From Pseudomonadota bacterium (GTDB lineage: Bacteria > Bdellovibrionota_C > UBA2361 > SZUA-149 > DAOLCO01): 64,000 bases of DNA. The notes under the pieces were generated by a model. It was not told the DNA's origin. It saw nothing but the letters and a program-made list of their open reading frames with translations, and did not search any database. The translations under genes and the position numbers were made by a program. The first letter of the stretch is position 1. Every line of letters begins with the position of its first letter. The stretch spans positions 48,394-112,393 of the forward strand of contig JAIYCX010000037.1 of NCBI GenBank assembly GCA_027487795.1. Direction: 5' to 3'. Shown here one piece after another: positions 25,215 through 35,179 of this stretch.

Positions 25215-26609
25215 CTATTTTGCTTTTTTACTCAGATACCTAACGATATCTATCCTTGTAATAACCCCACAAATTTCAGAATTTGAATCTACAACAAAAG
25301 CGGCATGATTCTCTTCTAGTAATGGCTCAATTTTAGCGATTTCATCTTCTTTTTTTACTAATGCTTGTATTTTTGAGGAAACACTTGAAGCAAGATCTTT
25401 AGGTGTTTTTTCACCGCTTAAAAGTGCACTTAAAAGATCACTTTCATGTAATAGTCTATATGTTTTAGTTTTCTTATCGAATAGTGGCATTTGAGAAATA
25501 CCTTTCTCGGCCATGATATCGGTAACTTCTTCAATTGTCTGCGTATCGTTCGCAAAGACAACTAAGTTTCCTTTAAAAGATAATATATCTTTAACAGTCC
25601 CACTCTGAAGCTCTAAACCAAGAGTTCCAAAACCATTACTCTTCATCCATTCATCATTATATAATTTAGATATATACCTGTTTCCTGAATCACAAAGTAC
25701 ACAAACTACTGTCTTACCAGGTCCTAATTCTCTGGCAATATCAATTGCAACACTAACACCAGCACCTGCGGTGTCCCCAACTAATAAGCCCTCTTCTCTA
25801 GCTAGTTTTCTGGCATAGAAGAATGCTTTTTTATCACTTACTTTTCTTACTTCATCAACTACTGAGAAATCTAAACAATCTGGAATAAAATCATTGCCGA
25901 TTCCTTCCATTTTCCATCCCTTTTTATCCTTAATCTCCTGCTTGTAGTAACTATCTGAATAGATACTACCAACTGGATCCATTAAAACTATTTTAACTTC
26001 TTTACCCTGTGCTGCTCTTTTTTCTTTAAGATATTTTCCTACCCCAGAAATAGTACCACCAGATCCTGCACCTGAAATAAATGCATCAATATTACCCTCT
26101 GTCTGCTCCCATAGTTCAGGTCCGGTATTATTATAATGCGCGTCTACATTTGTAAGGTTAAAAAATTGATTTACCAAAACGTAGTTTTCATTTTCATTAA
26201 CTATGCGTTTAGCAACCTCTCTCCAAGAATCAGGATGATCATCAGGTACGGCAGTAGGAGTGGTAATTATTGTACTACCATATGCCTTGATCATATTAAT
26301 TTTCTCTACGCTAAATTTATCAGGCATTACAAAGATTGATTTATAGCCCTTAACTACACAGACCATCGCAACTGCAAGACCAGTGTTGCCAGCTGTTGCC
26401 TCAACTACTGTTCCTCCTGGCTTTAATACGCCACTCTTTTCGAAGGATTCAATTATGTGTTTGGCCATTCTATCTTTTAAAGATCCACTTGGCTGAAGAA
26501 ATTCAGCTTTTAATAGAATAGTAGCCATTGTCTTAGGATCAAAACCTGACCTAAGTTTTATAAGTGGTGTATTTCCTGTGGCTTCTAATATGGATGAAAG
26601 TATTTTCAT
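25215..26609 (-). CDS. Cystathionine beta-synthase-like enzyme with CBS domains
   Basis: A 464-aa PLP fold-type II enzyme. NTPLIKL, SGSLKDR with PLP lysine K45, ATAGNTG and GAGSGGTISG are present; then DPVGSIYSDSYY and EGIGNDFIP, which are typical of cystathionine beta-synthase versus simple cysteine synthase. From about residue 340 two CBS motifs follow (DTQTIEEVTDIMAEKGISQMPLF, then PLLEENHAAFVVDS), a regulatory tail. It would condense serine with homocysteine. The upstream boundary is the facing glutaredoxin gene (23-nt gap). Confidence 0.88.
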   Translation of the reverse strand: MKILSSILEATGNTPLIKLRSGFDPKTMATILLKAEFLQPSGSLKDRMAKHIIESFEKSGVLKPGGTVVEATAGNTGLAVAMVCVVKGYKSIFVMPDKFSVEKINMIKAYGSTIITTPTAVPDDHPDSWREVAKRIVNENENYVLVNQFFNLTNVDAHYNNTGPELWEQTEGNIDAFISGAGSGGTISGVGKYLKEKRAAQGKEVKIVLMDPVGSIYSDSYYKQEIKDKKGWKMEGIGNDFIPDCLDFSVVDEVRKVSDKKAFFYARKLAREEGLLVGDTAGAGVSVAIDIARELGPGKTVVCVLCDSGNRYISKLYNDEWMKSNGFGTLGLELQSGTVKDILSFKGNLVVFANDTQTIEEVTDIMAEKGISQMPLFDKKTKTYRLLHESDLLSALLSGEKTPKDLASSVSSKIQALVKKEDEIAKIEPLLEENHAAFVVDSNSEICGVITRIDIVRYLSKKAK

Positions 26610-26618
26610 GTAATGCAG

Positions 26619-27014
26619 CTAAATTCTAGCTTCTCCTCTTGGTTTAAAATCGAATTCCCAAATATCATAGTCGTAACCTTCTCCAAAATCTATAAAGAAG
26701 ACTTCACTGTAAGATAATTCTATTATAATTTTACCACTTTCACGTCGTATCCTCAGATCTTTTACATCAGCTGGCACTTCTAGTTTTTTCATGGCTCTAT
26801 CTATGATATCAATAATTTCGCTATCCTTACTAATTGTGGCGACTTCAGCCTGAGCCTGAAAGAGATTTTGCAATTCGTAATAACTATAGTAAAAAGGTAT
26901 TATTTTAAAAGAAGAAAAAACAGTCACTAAAACAAGTAAAATAAAAAGCAGAGGCCCAAATGAAAGAAAGCCTGCTTCTTTTTTAGAGTATTTCTTTGAG
27001 TTGTTGATCTTCAT
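26619..27014 (-). CDS. Small membrane-anchored protein (DUF4845-like)
   Basis: The frame opens at a TTG at 27032, but ATG 27014 (MKINNSKKYSKKEAG) is the better start; neither has a strong ribosome site. One N-terminal transmembrane helix (LLFILLVLVTVFSSF) leads into a periplasmic domain with KIIPFYYSYYELQN, RIRRESGKIIIELSYSEV and a final WEFDF strand, similar in layout to DUF4845 proteins. Role unknown; it precedes the CBS-type enzyme by 9 nt and may be co-transcribed with it. Confidence 0.6.
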   Translation of the reverse strand: MKINNSKKYSKKEAGFLSFGPLLFILLVLVTVFSSFKIIPFYYSYYELQNLFQAQAEVATISKDSEIIDIIDRAMKKLEVPADVKDLRIRRESGKIIIELSYSEVFFIDFGEGYDYDIWEFDFKPRGEARI

Positions 27015-27071
27015 TTGTGTATTTAGATACAATTATTAATCTTGTATCTATAGTTAACATTAAGAGACAAA

Positions 27072-27470
27072 ATGGGCACTCCAAAAATAATGGAAGAGAT
27101 AGTACCGAAAAGTAAACTTAAAATCACTTATTGGACCTTCCTACTTCCTTTCCTTTTTACCTTGATTTTAGGGCTAGGTAATCTAGTAATCGGTAAGTAT
27201 AAAACCATACAGTATGCAGAAGTGCTTAGCGAAATATCAGGTAGCTCTGATCCAGATACAATAACAGCTTTAAGCACTGAGGATATGTCTCCTTTGCAAA
27301 GATTAAAATACTCAGGTGATAAAACAGCTAAAGTTTATGCCATGATTAGAAAAGCTGAACGAAGAAGAGATATGTATCAGATGGTTACCTATGGAGGTAA
27401 AATTTTTCTAGCTTTTAGTGTTTTTATACTTGGCATTTGGGTTTTTGCTAGAAACTCTCACCTACCATAA
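27072..27470 (+). CDS. Hypothetical protein with two membrane helices
   Basis: A 132-aa protein. Residues about 20-42 (YWTFLLPFLFTLILGLGNLVIG) and 108-126 (IFLAFSVFILGIWVF) are hydrophobic helices, with an approx 65-aa polar loop between them containing AERRRDM. I recognise no family. It overlaps the end of dprA by 13 nt on the opposite strand. Confidence 0.6.
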   Translation: MGTPKIMEEIVPKSKLKITYWTFLLPFLFTLILGLGNLVIGKYKTIQYAEVLSEISGSSDPDTITALSTEDMSPLQRLKYSGDKTAKVYAMIRKAERRRDMYQMVTYGGKIFLAFSVFILGIWVFARNSHLP

Positions 27471-28555
27471 GTCCCATCAATCTCTTTTAATACATCCTTA
27501 AGAGTTAATACTCCTAACATTTGTCGTAAATTTCCAGCTTCTATATTAGTAAGTTCGATTAACTCTTCAAAAGTATAATAGTTATTACTCATTAAAATGA
27601 CCAAACGCTCTTCTTCTTTAGAAAGAGGGACTTTGATTATCTCTATTTGTTTTTGTAATGGTTGCTTATCTGAAATATTAGAGATTTTTCTATTTTCAGC
27701 TGGTACAATTAAGTCTAACAAAGATTCTATACTAACTACAATCTGTCCGCCCTCTGAAATTATTTTATTGGTGCCGATACTGGTTGGAACATCAATTGGA
27801 CCGGGAACGGAATAAACATCCCTTCCCTGCTCTAGAGCAAGTCTGGCTGAAATTAAACTTCCGCTTCTCAGCTCTGCTTCAACTATAATAACTCCCTTAC
27901 TGAATCCTGTTACAATTCGATTTCTTCTAGGAAACATATAAGATTGTGACCTAGATCTTAAACCATACTCGCTAATAACAAGTCCATTCGTATCAATTAT
28001 TTCTTGAGCTAGACCAATATTAAGCTTAGGAAAAATCTCTAATAGGCCTGAACCAAGAACAGCTATTGTACTTTCATGTTCATTAAGGGTACCCTGATGT
28101 GCTGCTGAATCTATACCATGAGCTAGTCCACTAACTACACATATTCCTTGAGAGACTAGGGCTGAAGATATTTTCTTTGTTATCTTAAGACCATATTCAG
28201 TAGCCTTCCTAGTTCCGACTATTGAATACTTTTCTTTTTTTAGAACTTCTAAATTCCCATCCTTTGCCATAATAAATAATATCAATGGAGGATCATCTAT
28301 TGCTAACAACGAAGCAGGATATAAATCTTGCAAAATACATATATAAATAATCCCTATGGACTCTGCCTCTTCAATCTCTCTCTTTGCTTGATTCCAGTAT
28401 AAATCTTTTGGAGTTGGAAGTTGGGAAATCAATTCTTCTTTTTCAACACTTTGCTCCATGTATGACTTAACCATCTTGCAGATCTTAGTTGAATAATAGC
28501 TAGATTCTAGACCCCAAGCATGAAACAATATGCATAAGTCTCTATAATTATTCAT
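27458..28555 (-). CDS. dprA: DNA-protecting/processing protein DprA
   Basis: A 365-aa DprA/Smf. It passes single-stranded DNA to RecA during natural transformation. The Rossmann-like core shows IVGTRKATEYG, VSGLAHGIDSAAHQGTL, TIAVLGSGL, SEYG, and FPRRNRIVTGFSKGVIIVEAELRSGSLISARLALEQGRDVYSVPG. A C-terminal winged-helix-like tail is also present. No other competence genes lie nearby. It diverges from the gene at 28669. Confidence 0.95.
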   Translation of the reverse strand: MNNYRDLCILFHAWGLESSYYSTKICKMVKSYMEQSVEKEELISQLPTPKDLYWNQAKREIEEAESIGIIYICILQDLYPASLLAIDDPPLILFIMAKDGNLEVLKKEKYSIVGTRKATEYGLKITKKISSALVSQGICVVSGLAHGIDSAAHQGTLNEHESTIAVLGSGLLEIFPKLNIGLAQEIIDTNGLVISEYGLRSRSQSYMFPRRNRIVTGFSKGVIIVEAELRSGSLISARLALEQGRDVYSVPGPIDVPTSIGTNKIISEGGQIVVSIESLLDLIVPAENRKISNISDKQPLQKQIEIIKVPLSKEEERLVILMSNNYYTFEELIELTNIEAGNLRQMLGVLTLKDVLKEIDGTYGR

Positions 28556-28668
28556 AATCCTAATTTTAAATTAAAGGGCATAATGATTTAATCCGATAAT
28601 AAGTTACTGCTTACATTTGTTTTATCGCAGAATTTTATTTTTTTTCTCCAAGTAATTTGTTTTAATCT

Positions 28669-29754
28669 ATGAGCACTAAGGAACCCAACAACGAAGACCT
28701 AGGATTAGTTTTTGATTCCTTTGAAATCGAAAAAGAAGATTTTGAAAAAGTTGATCTTGTATCCGATCTTTTTACAGAACTTTCAAATGAGCTGCCTGAA
28801 ATATTACCTCCTGTAGTTTCAAATAATTTACCAACTGAAAGAATTACTGAGAAAGCTGAACTAATTAAAGAAGATATGTCTCCACCAAAGAGAAACTTCG
28901 AGGTGGAAAAAAAAGATTTGGTTGATAACGACTTAAGTAAAACAGAACTTGAAGAAGATAAAAAAAATCTTGAAAATAATATCTTTGTAGAGCCGCATTT
29001 AAATCAAGTAAAAACTACTTCTTTAAATAAAAAAACTAAGTACTCAGTTATCGCGACGATAATTTCATGCTTAGGATTAATAATCTGGATTACAAGCCCT
29101 AACTTAGAAGAAAATAAAAATTCTACTCCTTTAGCAATAACTGTAAATGAAGATTTAATAAAATCTATTACAAATAATACAAAAAACTCTAGTAATAAAA
29201 ATAATGAGAGTAAAAGTGTTATTACTATTAATATAGAAAGATTTGAAAGCTACAAAGAATTTGAAGATTACTCTACTAATGTTAAAGTGAGCGTCAATGA
29301 TAAAAAACTTTCAGAAGTTATTTACGAACTAGACCGAATTAAAACCGACTATTTCACTGGCGAAGAGTTAGTTAGTAAACATTTCAAACCAAGATTAAAA
29401 TCTGTAAATGTTTTAATCAATAAACAGATTACTGAAACTAAGTTTTCTGGCACAGCAAGGATATTTTATTTACTAGGTAGTAAAGAAAAAAAATTAATTA
29501 AAGAAATTTTTGCAGAATATGAAGAGAGTCCAGTAAAACAAATTAGAATATTTACTGAGAATGCTGATATTAATTCAAATACTGTAAATCTTTCAGAAGA
29601 ACTTAATCTAGATCTTAATTTAAAATATAAACTCACTCCAGTTAAAGTCATAGTACCAGAGAGGAAAATTAAATTACCAGAAATTGTCAAAGAAGAAGAT
29701 CCTAAAGAAAAGAAAAAAAAGAAGAAAAATACAGAAAAAAGTGATTCGGAATGA
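28669..29754 (+). CDS. Hypothetical single-pass membrane protein, Lys/Glu-rich
   Basis: A 361-aa protein with an acidic 120-aa N-terminus, one membrane helix (YSVIATIISCLGLIIWI, about 124-140) and an approx 220-aa exterior part rich in Glu/Lys/Asn, ending in a run of lysines. The outside part has beta/alpha spacing but I see no known family motif. Topology would place the acidic N-terminus inside. The ATG at 28669 is chosen; no ribosome site stands out. Confidence 0.55.
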   Translation: MSTKEPNNEDLGLVFDSFEIEKEDFEKVDLVSDLFTELSNELPEILPPVVSNNLPTERITEKAELIKEDMSPPKRNFEVEKKDLVDNDLSKTELEEDKKNLENNIFVEPHLNQVKTTSLNKKTKYSVIATIISCLGLIIWITSPNLEENKNSTPLAITVNEDLIKSITNNTKNSSNKNNESKSVITINIERFESYKEFEDYSTNVKVSVNDKKLSEVIYELDRIKTDYFTGEELVSKHFKPRLKSVNVLINKQITETKFSGTARIFYLLGSKEKKLIKEIFAEYEESPVKQIRIFTENADINSNTVNLSEELNLDLNLKYKLTPVKVIVPERKIKLPEIVKEEDPKEKKKKKKNTEKSDSE

Positions 29755-29835
29755 TCTTTAAAAAGACATAGACTAAAATCGCATAATATTAGAAGATAAG
29801 CCTAATCAAATTTATTTAAGACAAAACAGACACTT

Positions 29836-30972
29836 ATGAGTCAAGAAAAATATAGATTAAAAGATATACTACCAATAGATTTTAGTGGCGCAACGGAACT
29901 TCATGTACACCTTGGTGGATCAGTCCCAATATATAGGTTATGGGAAATGGGAGTTCAGCGCGGGATCAGAGGCGTTGGAGATTCTTATGAGGATTTTATA
30001 AAACTACTTCATAGAGCAGCTGATAAACTTGAAAACCTAGATGATTACTTACAAGTATTTGATACCGTGGAGCTTATTCAAGCTGGCCCTCAAGCCATAA
30101 AAGATAGCGTCGTTATTGCGATTAATGGTGCGTACAGAACTGGGGGAATGATAAGACTAGCTCCTGGTGGTGATGGTGGTGATCCAGAGCCTGCTTTTTC
30201 TATTACTCAACTAGAACTAAGGTTTAATCCTTTAAAAAGAACTGGTGCTCATCAAACTAAAAGCGGGATATCAGGACTTTATGATGTTGATAGAATTATT
30301 AGAGCAGCATGCCAAGCAGCAGAAGAAAGTGAAATAGCTTATCGTGGCAAGATTAAGACAGGGTTTATTTGTTGCTTTGGTAGAGATATGTCATGGGAAA
30401 CCAATAAATTACTTGCCGAAAAGATTTCTATCTGGAGAAAAACTCAAGATAAAGTTGTAGGGATAGATCTAGCGGGACCTGAATCTGTTTTAAAATTAGA
30501 TAATGATAAAGACTTAGCTAAAATGGCGGATCTTTATGATTTAGCGGCAGGTGATAAACTAGGTAGAACTATCCACGTTGGAGAAACTCCACATATTACT
30601 ATTGATACTTTTATTAATACCATTAATGCAGTTAAAGCTACTAGAGTCGCTCATCCTATTATTTCTGCTAAAGCTTATTGGGATAAAAAAGATTCTCGTG
30701 GACTTAAACTGCTAGCAGATAAAAATATTTGCTGTGAATTATGTGTAAAATCTAATTTATTAACGAAGGCTATTTCCGATGCCCAAGAATATAAAAGATT
30801 TATAGATACACTTGATGAGTTCGGTATTAGATATACGTTTTCTACAGATTCCCCTGCCCTTCAGCTAACAACTTTAGGAAATGAGCTCCAATTCCTACTT
30901 GATAACGATGCAATCAGCCCAGAACAGATTTTAAGGGCTTTAGATACGGCAAAAGAAGTTAGTTTTATTTAA
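29836..30972 (+). CDS. Adenosine-deaminase-family metal hydrolase, diverged
   Basis: A 378-aa protein of the adenosine/AMP deaminase superfamily. The metal pair H23-V-H25 in ELHVHLGGS, IHVGET, RVAHP, ELCVKSN and FSTDSPAL occur in the right order, but each differs a little from classical ADA (HLDG, HAGE, RIGHG, EVCPTSN, NTDDP). Extra glycine-rich inserted sequence (around residues 95-125) separates the first strands. Deaminase activity is likely, but the true substrate (adenosine or another amino-purine) is not determinable. Confidence 0.78.
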   Translation: MSQEKYRLKDILPIDFSGATELHVHLGGSVPIYRLWEMGVQRGIRGVGDSYEDFIKLLHRAADKLENLDDYLQVFDTVELIQAGPQAIKDSVVIAINGAYRTGGMIRLAPGGDGGDPEPAFSITQLELRFNPLKRTGAHQTKSGISGLYDVDRIIRAACQAAEESEIAYRGKIKTGFICCFGRDMSWETNKLLAEKISIWRKTQDKVVGIDLAGPESVLKLDNDKDLAKMADLYDLAAGDKLGRTIHVGETPHITIDTFINTINAVKATRVAHPIISAKAYWDKKDSRGLKLLADKNICCELCVKSNLLTKAISDAQEYKRFIDTLDEFGIRYTFSTDSPALQLTTLGNELQFLLDNDAISPEQILRALDTAKEVSFI

Positions 30973-31024
30973 ATTCTATTCGAGCTATAGTCTGCCCTAA
31001 TAATTAACATTTATATAGTTTTAC

Positions 31025-32491
31025 ATGACAGCGGTAACACCTTACGGAAGAAAGACAAAAATTATAGCGACACTAGGACCATCATCTAGTAGTCAAGAAG
31101 TTATTCATGGACTTATCTCAGCCGGAGTAAACGTAGTAAGATTAAATTTTTCTCACGGCACTCATGATAGCCATAAACAAGTTTATGACATTGTTAGAGC
31201 TGAGGCTAAAAAGCTTGGTAGGCATGTTGCCATTTTTGTAGACCTTTGTGGACCTAAGGTAAGAATTGGACCATTAGTTGGTGGAGAGATAACACTTGTT
31301 GATGGGGCAGATTTATTTTTATCTTACTTACCTAAAACAAGCACTCCAGTTGAAGGTGATAATTCTAAACTTTACGTTGAAGCTTTTGACCCAGTAGTTG
31401 TAATCAAAAGCGGACAAAAAGTTTTACTCGCAGATGGTAGAATACTTTTAATAGCAGGAGAAACTATCGGCGACTCTGTAAAATGCACAGTAATATCAGG
31501 TGGCACACTAAGATCTAGATCAGGAATATCAGTACCTGATTCTAAGCTTGATTTACCGTGTTTAACTGATAAAGATAAAGTTGATCTTACCTGGGCAATT
31601 AAGGAAAAGGCTGATTATATCGCTCTTTCATTTGTTGGTACTGCTAGAGATATCCAAGATGCTAGAACATTTATGGAAGATTTTGGCGTTCAAATCCCGA
31701 TAATTTCGAAAGTTGAACGTGCGAGTAGCCTTGAAGAAATTGGCCCTATTGTTGAAGCTTCAGATGCAGTAATGGTAGCTAGAGGTGATCTTGGATTAGA
31801 ATTGCCACTAGAATGTGTACCTGCTGCTCAAAGAACTATTATAAATGAGTCTAACTTATCTGGGACACCGGTTATAACAGCGACCCAAATGCTAATGTCT
31901 ATGGTTCATGAAATTAGACCTACAAGAGCAGAAGTAAGTGATGTGTACACTGCTGTAAGAGATGGAACTGATTGTGTCATGTTATCTGATGAAACAGCGA
32001 TTGGTAAACATCCAGTTCAAGCAGTTAAAGTATTAGCAAGTATTTTATTAGAAGCTGAGAAAGAACAATTACTTGATAAAACACCTCCTACTCAGAAGAA
32101 AGCTGCTAAAGATAAAGTTGCTGATGCAGTTTGTTTTGCTGCCTCAAATGCTGCTTCAAAGGTTGGAGCACAAGCGATAATAGCGTGTACAGAAACAGGT
32201 TCTACTGCTGCACTTATGGCAAAATATAGACCAGAGGCAACAGTATTTGGTGCAACTTCAGTTAGTGGCGTTCTATCCAAAATGGCACTACTCTGGGGAG
32301 TTGAACCTCTTTTAATTAATCTATCAAATGATAGTTCAATGGAAGATGAAATTTCTACTTCATTACTTGCTGCTAGAGATGTTTACGGCCTAAAGCCAGG
32401 ATCAAGAGTAGTAATGACAGTTGGACTTAGAACTAAAAAGACTGGTTCAACAAATGTTATGGAAATAAGAGAAGTCCCTAGAGCTGTCTAG
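31025..32491 (+). CDS. pyk: Pyruvate kinase
   Basis: A 488-aa pyruvate kinase catalysing the last step of glycolysis. RKTKIIATLGPSS, VNVVRLNFSHG, DLCGPKVRIG, KVERASSLEEI, MVARGDLGLELPLECVPAAQ and TATQMLMSM are all present, covering the ADP/K+ and active-site segments. The A, B and C domains are complete. The 3' end carries its own terminator in the last codons. It is alone in orientation between the deaminase gene and the divergent MerR pair. Confidence 0.96.
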   Translation: MTAVTPYGRKTKIIATLGPSSSSQEVIHGLISAGVNVVRLNFSHGTHDSHKQVYDIVRAEAKKLGRHVAIFVDLCGPKVRIGPLVGGEITLVDGADLFLSYLPKTSTPVEGDNSKLYVEAFDPVVVIKSGQKVLLADGRILLIAGETIGDSVKCTVISGGTLRSRSGISVPDSKLDLPCLTDKDKVDLTWAIKEKADYIALSFVGTARDIQDARTFMEDFGVQIPIISKVERASSLEEIGPIVEASDAVMVARGDLGLELPLECVPAAQRTIINESNLSGTPVITATQMLMSMVHEIRPTRAEVSDVYTAVRDGTDCVMLSDETAIGKHPVQAVKVLASILLEAEKEQLLDKTPPTQKKAAKDKVADAVCFAASNAASKVGAQAIIACTETGSTAALMAKYRPEATVFGATSVSGVLSKMALLWGVEPLLINLSNDSSMEDEISTSLLAARDVYGLKPGSRVVMTVGLRTKKTGSTNVMEIREVPRAV

Positions 32492-32502
32492 GGATTTTAT
32501 CT
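32475..32502 (+). terminator. Terminator overlapping the pyk stop codon
   Basis: TCCCTAG / CTAGGGA (32475-32481, 32488-32494) encloses 6 nt, followed by TTTTATCTT. The stem covers the last codons and the stop of pyk. Confidence 0.75.
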
Positions 32503-33264
32503 TACTACTTTAAGATTTACAGTATTTTGTTTAGTCTCTGACTCTTTAGAGTCTAAATTAATTAAAGTAGAGTAAAGAGTTTTTGAAACTTTAATCAGAT
32601 CTTCAGAAAGATACCCTACGTCATAGGCCCAATAAATTGGATAACTAGGTGCTAAAGTTGGATTTACAGCATGATACTTATTTTTATCAAAATCTAACAT
32701 TTCAGATAATGCTCCATCATTAGTTTGGCTACCAAGTAGTCTCAAACTAAGAGCATTATCAAATCCAGAAACTATGCTTCCTCTTCCAAGTGAAAAAATA
32801 TTATCTACTTCTGAATGAATTAAAGAAGGTAGATTTTCTAAATTTTTATTTGGAATTCCTTGCTCTTTTAATGCAAGAATTAGAGCTACGGCGAGTAGAT
32901 CTCTAACTTTATAGCACCTTCTTCCTCGTGAATAAGTTTTTCCACTAGGGATAGTTATACCAAGCTGATTATAAAGAGTAAATTGCGACAAAACTAGTCG
33001 TCTTAATGGGAAGATTTCCTGTAATATTCGTCTAACCCCAGAAGCATTTAACTCTAAAGCCTCAATATCTTCGTCACTTGCATCAATTTGAGCTGAATTA
33101 GACTCTTGGTTATGAGCTATTTTTGTCTTGTCAGAGCCAGAAGTTCCCAAACCAAAAGTATCGGACTTACCTAAATCGTAGTCTACTTCTTTATTCAGTT
33201 TAATTGCTAACATAATCGAAAAGTTATCGGTTTTAATCGCACAGCTATTTATACTGTTTCTCAT
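32497..33264 (-). CDS. MerR-like regulator, long N-terminal tail
   Basis: A 255-aa protein with a MerR-type DNA-binding module in the middle: SRGRRCYKVRDLLAVALILALKEQGIPNKNLE (recognition helices and wing) preceded by LVLSQFTLYNQLGIT. A first approx 75 aa and the last approx 90 aa have no obvious fold. No ligand-binding cysteine pattern is visible, so it is not obviously a metal sensor. ATG at 33264 has no clear ribosome site; ATG at 33213 is an alternative. It is transcribed away from the next gene, which has a second MerR-like module. Confidence 0.65.
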   Translation of the reverse strand: MRNSINSCAIKTDNFSIMLAIKLNKEVDYDLGKSDTFGLGTSGSDKTKIAHNQESNSAQIDASDEDIEALELNASGVRRILQEIFPLRRLVLSQFTLYNQLGITIPSGKTYSRGRRCYKVRDLLAVALILALKEQGIPNKNLENLPSLIHSEVDNIFSLGRGSIVSGFDNALSLRLLGSQTNDGALSEMLDFDKNKYHAVNPTLAPSYPIYWAYDVGYLSEDLIKVSKTLYSTLINLDSKESETKQNTVNLKVVR

Positions 33265-33373
33265 AAATATATGTTTTTAAAAAGATAATTTTTTCAGTAA
33301 CTTCATTTTTATTAAAATAAGTTCTATAGATAGAATAAGAGAGAAGTTAAATTTCAAGATAAATAGTGCTCAT

Positions 33374-34153
33374 ATGGAAAAGATAAAAAATACATTACTT
33401 ACTATAGAAGAATGCGTGTCTCTTTCAGGGGTACAACTAGAAACTATAAAGCAGTATCAAGAACTAGGCTTGTTAAGAGTATTATCTATTCAAGGAAGAG
33501 ATTACTTTGAAGAAGAAGATATTAGATTGATATTCAATTACAAACCAAAAGCTAAAACAGTAGTAACTGAAAATAAAACTTCGGTATCTGAGGATGATGA
33601 GCTAAACGAACTTCCTACACTTTCTTCAATATTGAATTTAGATACTTCTAATTCTACCAGTGTTAAAGAAGAAAAAGTAATTCCCTTTAAAGCACGCGCT
33701 AATCCAACACTTGATCTAGAAACCAATAAAATCAAAGATCCCTCACCTGTAGAAGATAAAACGACAGAAACTATAAAAACCCCAGAAGTCGCCCCAGATA
33801 TTATAGGAGAATCTGACTATAATAGCTCAGACTACAGTAATGCTAATTTTAATAATTCTACTTTTTCGGAAGACAAAACTGGTCTATCAAGTATTGATAT
33901 CTTAGATTTAACCAGATCGCTTAAAAGTCAACTTGAGATTGTAAAATCAGAAAGAGATTGGTTGAGAACTAGAGTAGAGAAGCTCGAACTTCAGATTGAA
34001 AGACAACAAGCCATATCAATGTCTGAATCAGATACTTTAAAATCTCTGGCTCTATTAAATTTAGATCAAAAAAAGAAATTAGAAGAAAGGAATTCTAATA
34101 GGAAGTCACCTTTCGACTTCCTATTATCTTGGACTAAACCAAAAGAATACTAA
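33374..34153 (+). CDS. MerR-like regulator with C-terminal coiled coil
   Basis: A 259-aa protein. The N-terminus is a MerR-type winged-helix (LLTIEECVSLSGVQLETIKQYQELGLLRVL, then the wing DYFEEEDIRLI). A long low-complexity Ser/Thr/Glu middle follows, and residues about 185-235 form a coiled coil (LKSQLEIVKSERDWLRTRVEKLELQIERQQ) that would dimerise. The layout resembles small regulators with KfrA-like stalks. It faces away from another MerR-like gene across 109 bp. Confidence 0.65.
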   Translation: MEKIKNTLLTIEECVSLSGVQLETIKQYQELGLLRVLSIQGRDYFEEEDIRLIFNYKPKAKTVVTENKTSVSEDDELNELPTLSSILNLDTSNSTSVKEEKVIPFKARANPTLDLETNKIKDPSPVEDKTTETIKTPEVAPDIIGESDYNSSDYSNANFNNSTFSEDKTGLSSIDILDLTRSLKSQLEIVKSERDWLRTRVEKLELQIERQQAISMSESDTLKSLALLNLDQKKKLEERNSNRKSPFDFLLSWTKPKEY

Positions 34154-34159
34154 ATACTA

Positions 34160-34978
34160 CTATTCAGATTCTGGTAAAGCTGCTGCTGGAAGCTCTGATG
34201 CTTCTTTAGCTTCTACAGTCCCACCGACATTGAATTCGACACGTCTGTTAGCAGCACGAGCCCAATCAGTCTCTTCAGTAAACTTTGGCTTAGATTCTCC
34301 ATAGCTTACTGGGCTTAATTTAGAAGATGGAATACCAAGAGCAGCAAGTTCAGTCACTACAGCCTGAGCTCTTTTTTCACCTAATTTCATATTATAGTCA
34401 TCAGTACCCTTGTAATCAGTATGCCCTTCCACAGCAATCTGAACATCAGATACACTTTGTAATAATTTTGAAATTTGCTGGACCTTAGCTCTACCTAAAT
34501 CGTTTAATGTAGACTTATTAAAATCAAAATTTACTTCTGGGAAATAAACTTGTCTTAAATTAGCATCAGATTCTGAGCTTCCACCATTTCTCTCATTTCT
34601 CATCGACTTGTAGGGTTGTATATCTCTACAATTAGGAGACTCATCTGAAGGAGAAAAACAAAGTGGCTCTCTGTGATCATAAGGCTCTCTATAACCCATG
34701 ACACTTCTAGTAGTTTCAGTACTAGCTGCAAATGCACTAAATGGACGAAAGATTGCTTCTCTAGCAACCCAACCAATTGGGTGAAGTGCGTAAGCAAGAA
34801 TTCTTAATGGATGAGATTCGGATTCTCTATATCTTGGAGACTTATGCCCCGCGAAAATTCCGTTATCTCTTGGTAGAAGATCTTGAGCGTTTGATTCACT
34901 CACACCAACTAGCACAGCACCAACTAATGTAAGTGAAGTCGCTATTGATTTTGAAAAAAAAGATTTATTTGTAGCCAT
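34160..34978 (-). CDS. OmpA-family peptidoglycan-binding protein
   Basis: A 272-aa exported protein. Signal peptide (SIATSLTLVGAVLVGVSESNAQ). The mid part has no recognisable barrel. C-terminal OmpA/MotB domain at about residues 145-255: NFDFNKSTL, VQIAVEGHTDYKGTDDYNMKLGEKRAQAV (Asp/Arg peptidoglycan-contact residues), VSYGESKP and RAANRRVEF. It would tether the outer membrane to the wall. The tail is acidic/Ala-rich. Confidence 0.88.
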   Translation of the reverse strand: MATNKSFFSKSIATSLTLVGAVLVGVSESNAQDLLPRDNGIFAGHKSPRYRESESHPLRILAYALHPIGWVAREAIFRPFSAFAASTETTRSVMGYREPYDHREPLCFSPSDESPNCRDIQPYKSMRNERNGGSSESDANLRQVYFPEVNFDFNKSTLNDLGRAKVQQISKLLQSVSDVQIAVEGHTDYKGTDDYNMKLGEKRAQAVVTELAALGIPSSKLSPVSYGESKPKFTEETDWARAANRRVEFNVGGTVEAKEASELPAAALPESE

Positions 34979-35179
34979 AATGAAAGAGTCTATGTTTCTT
35001 TTCTAAATTTTTATCTATTAAGTGACAGATCCTAAATTAAACTGTCGCCAACTTATCTCTAGACCTTTAGAATAAAATAATAATTCTAATTTACAGCTAG
35101 GTCCTATACTTAGATGTTAGCACAAATGAAAAGGAGTGAAATATTTTAGTGACTTAAAGTTGAGCGATTTAGTGTCTAA

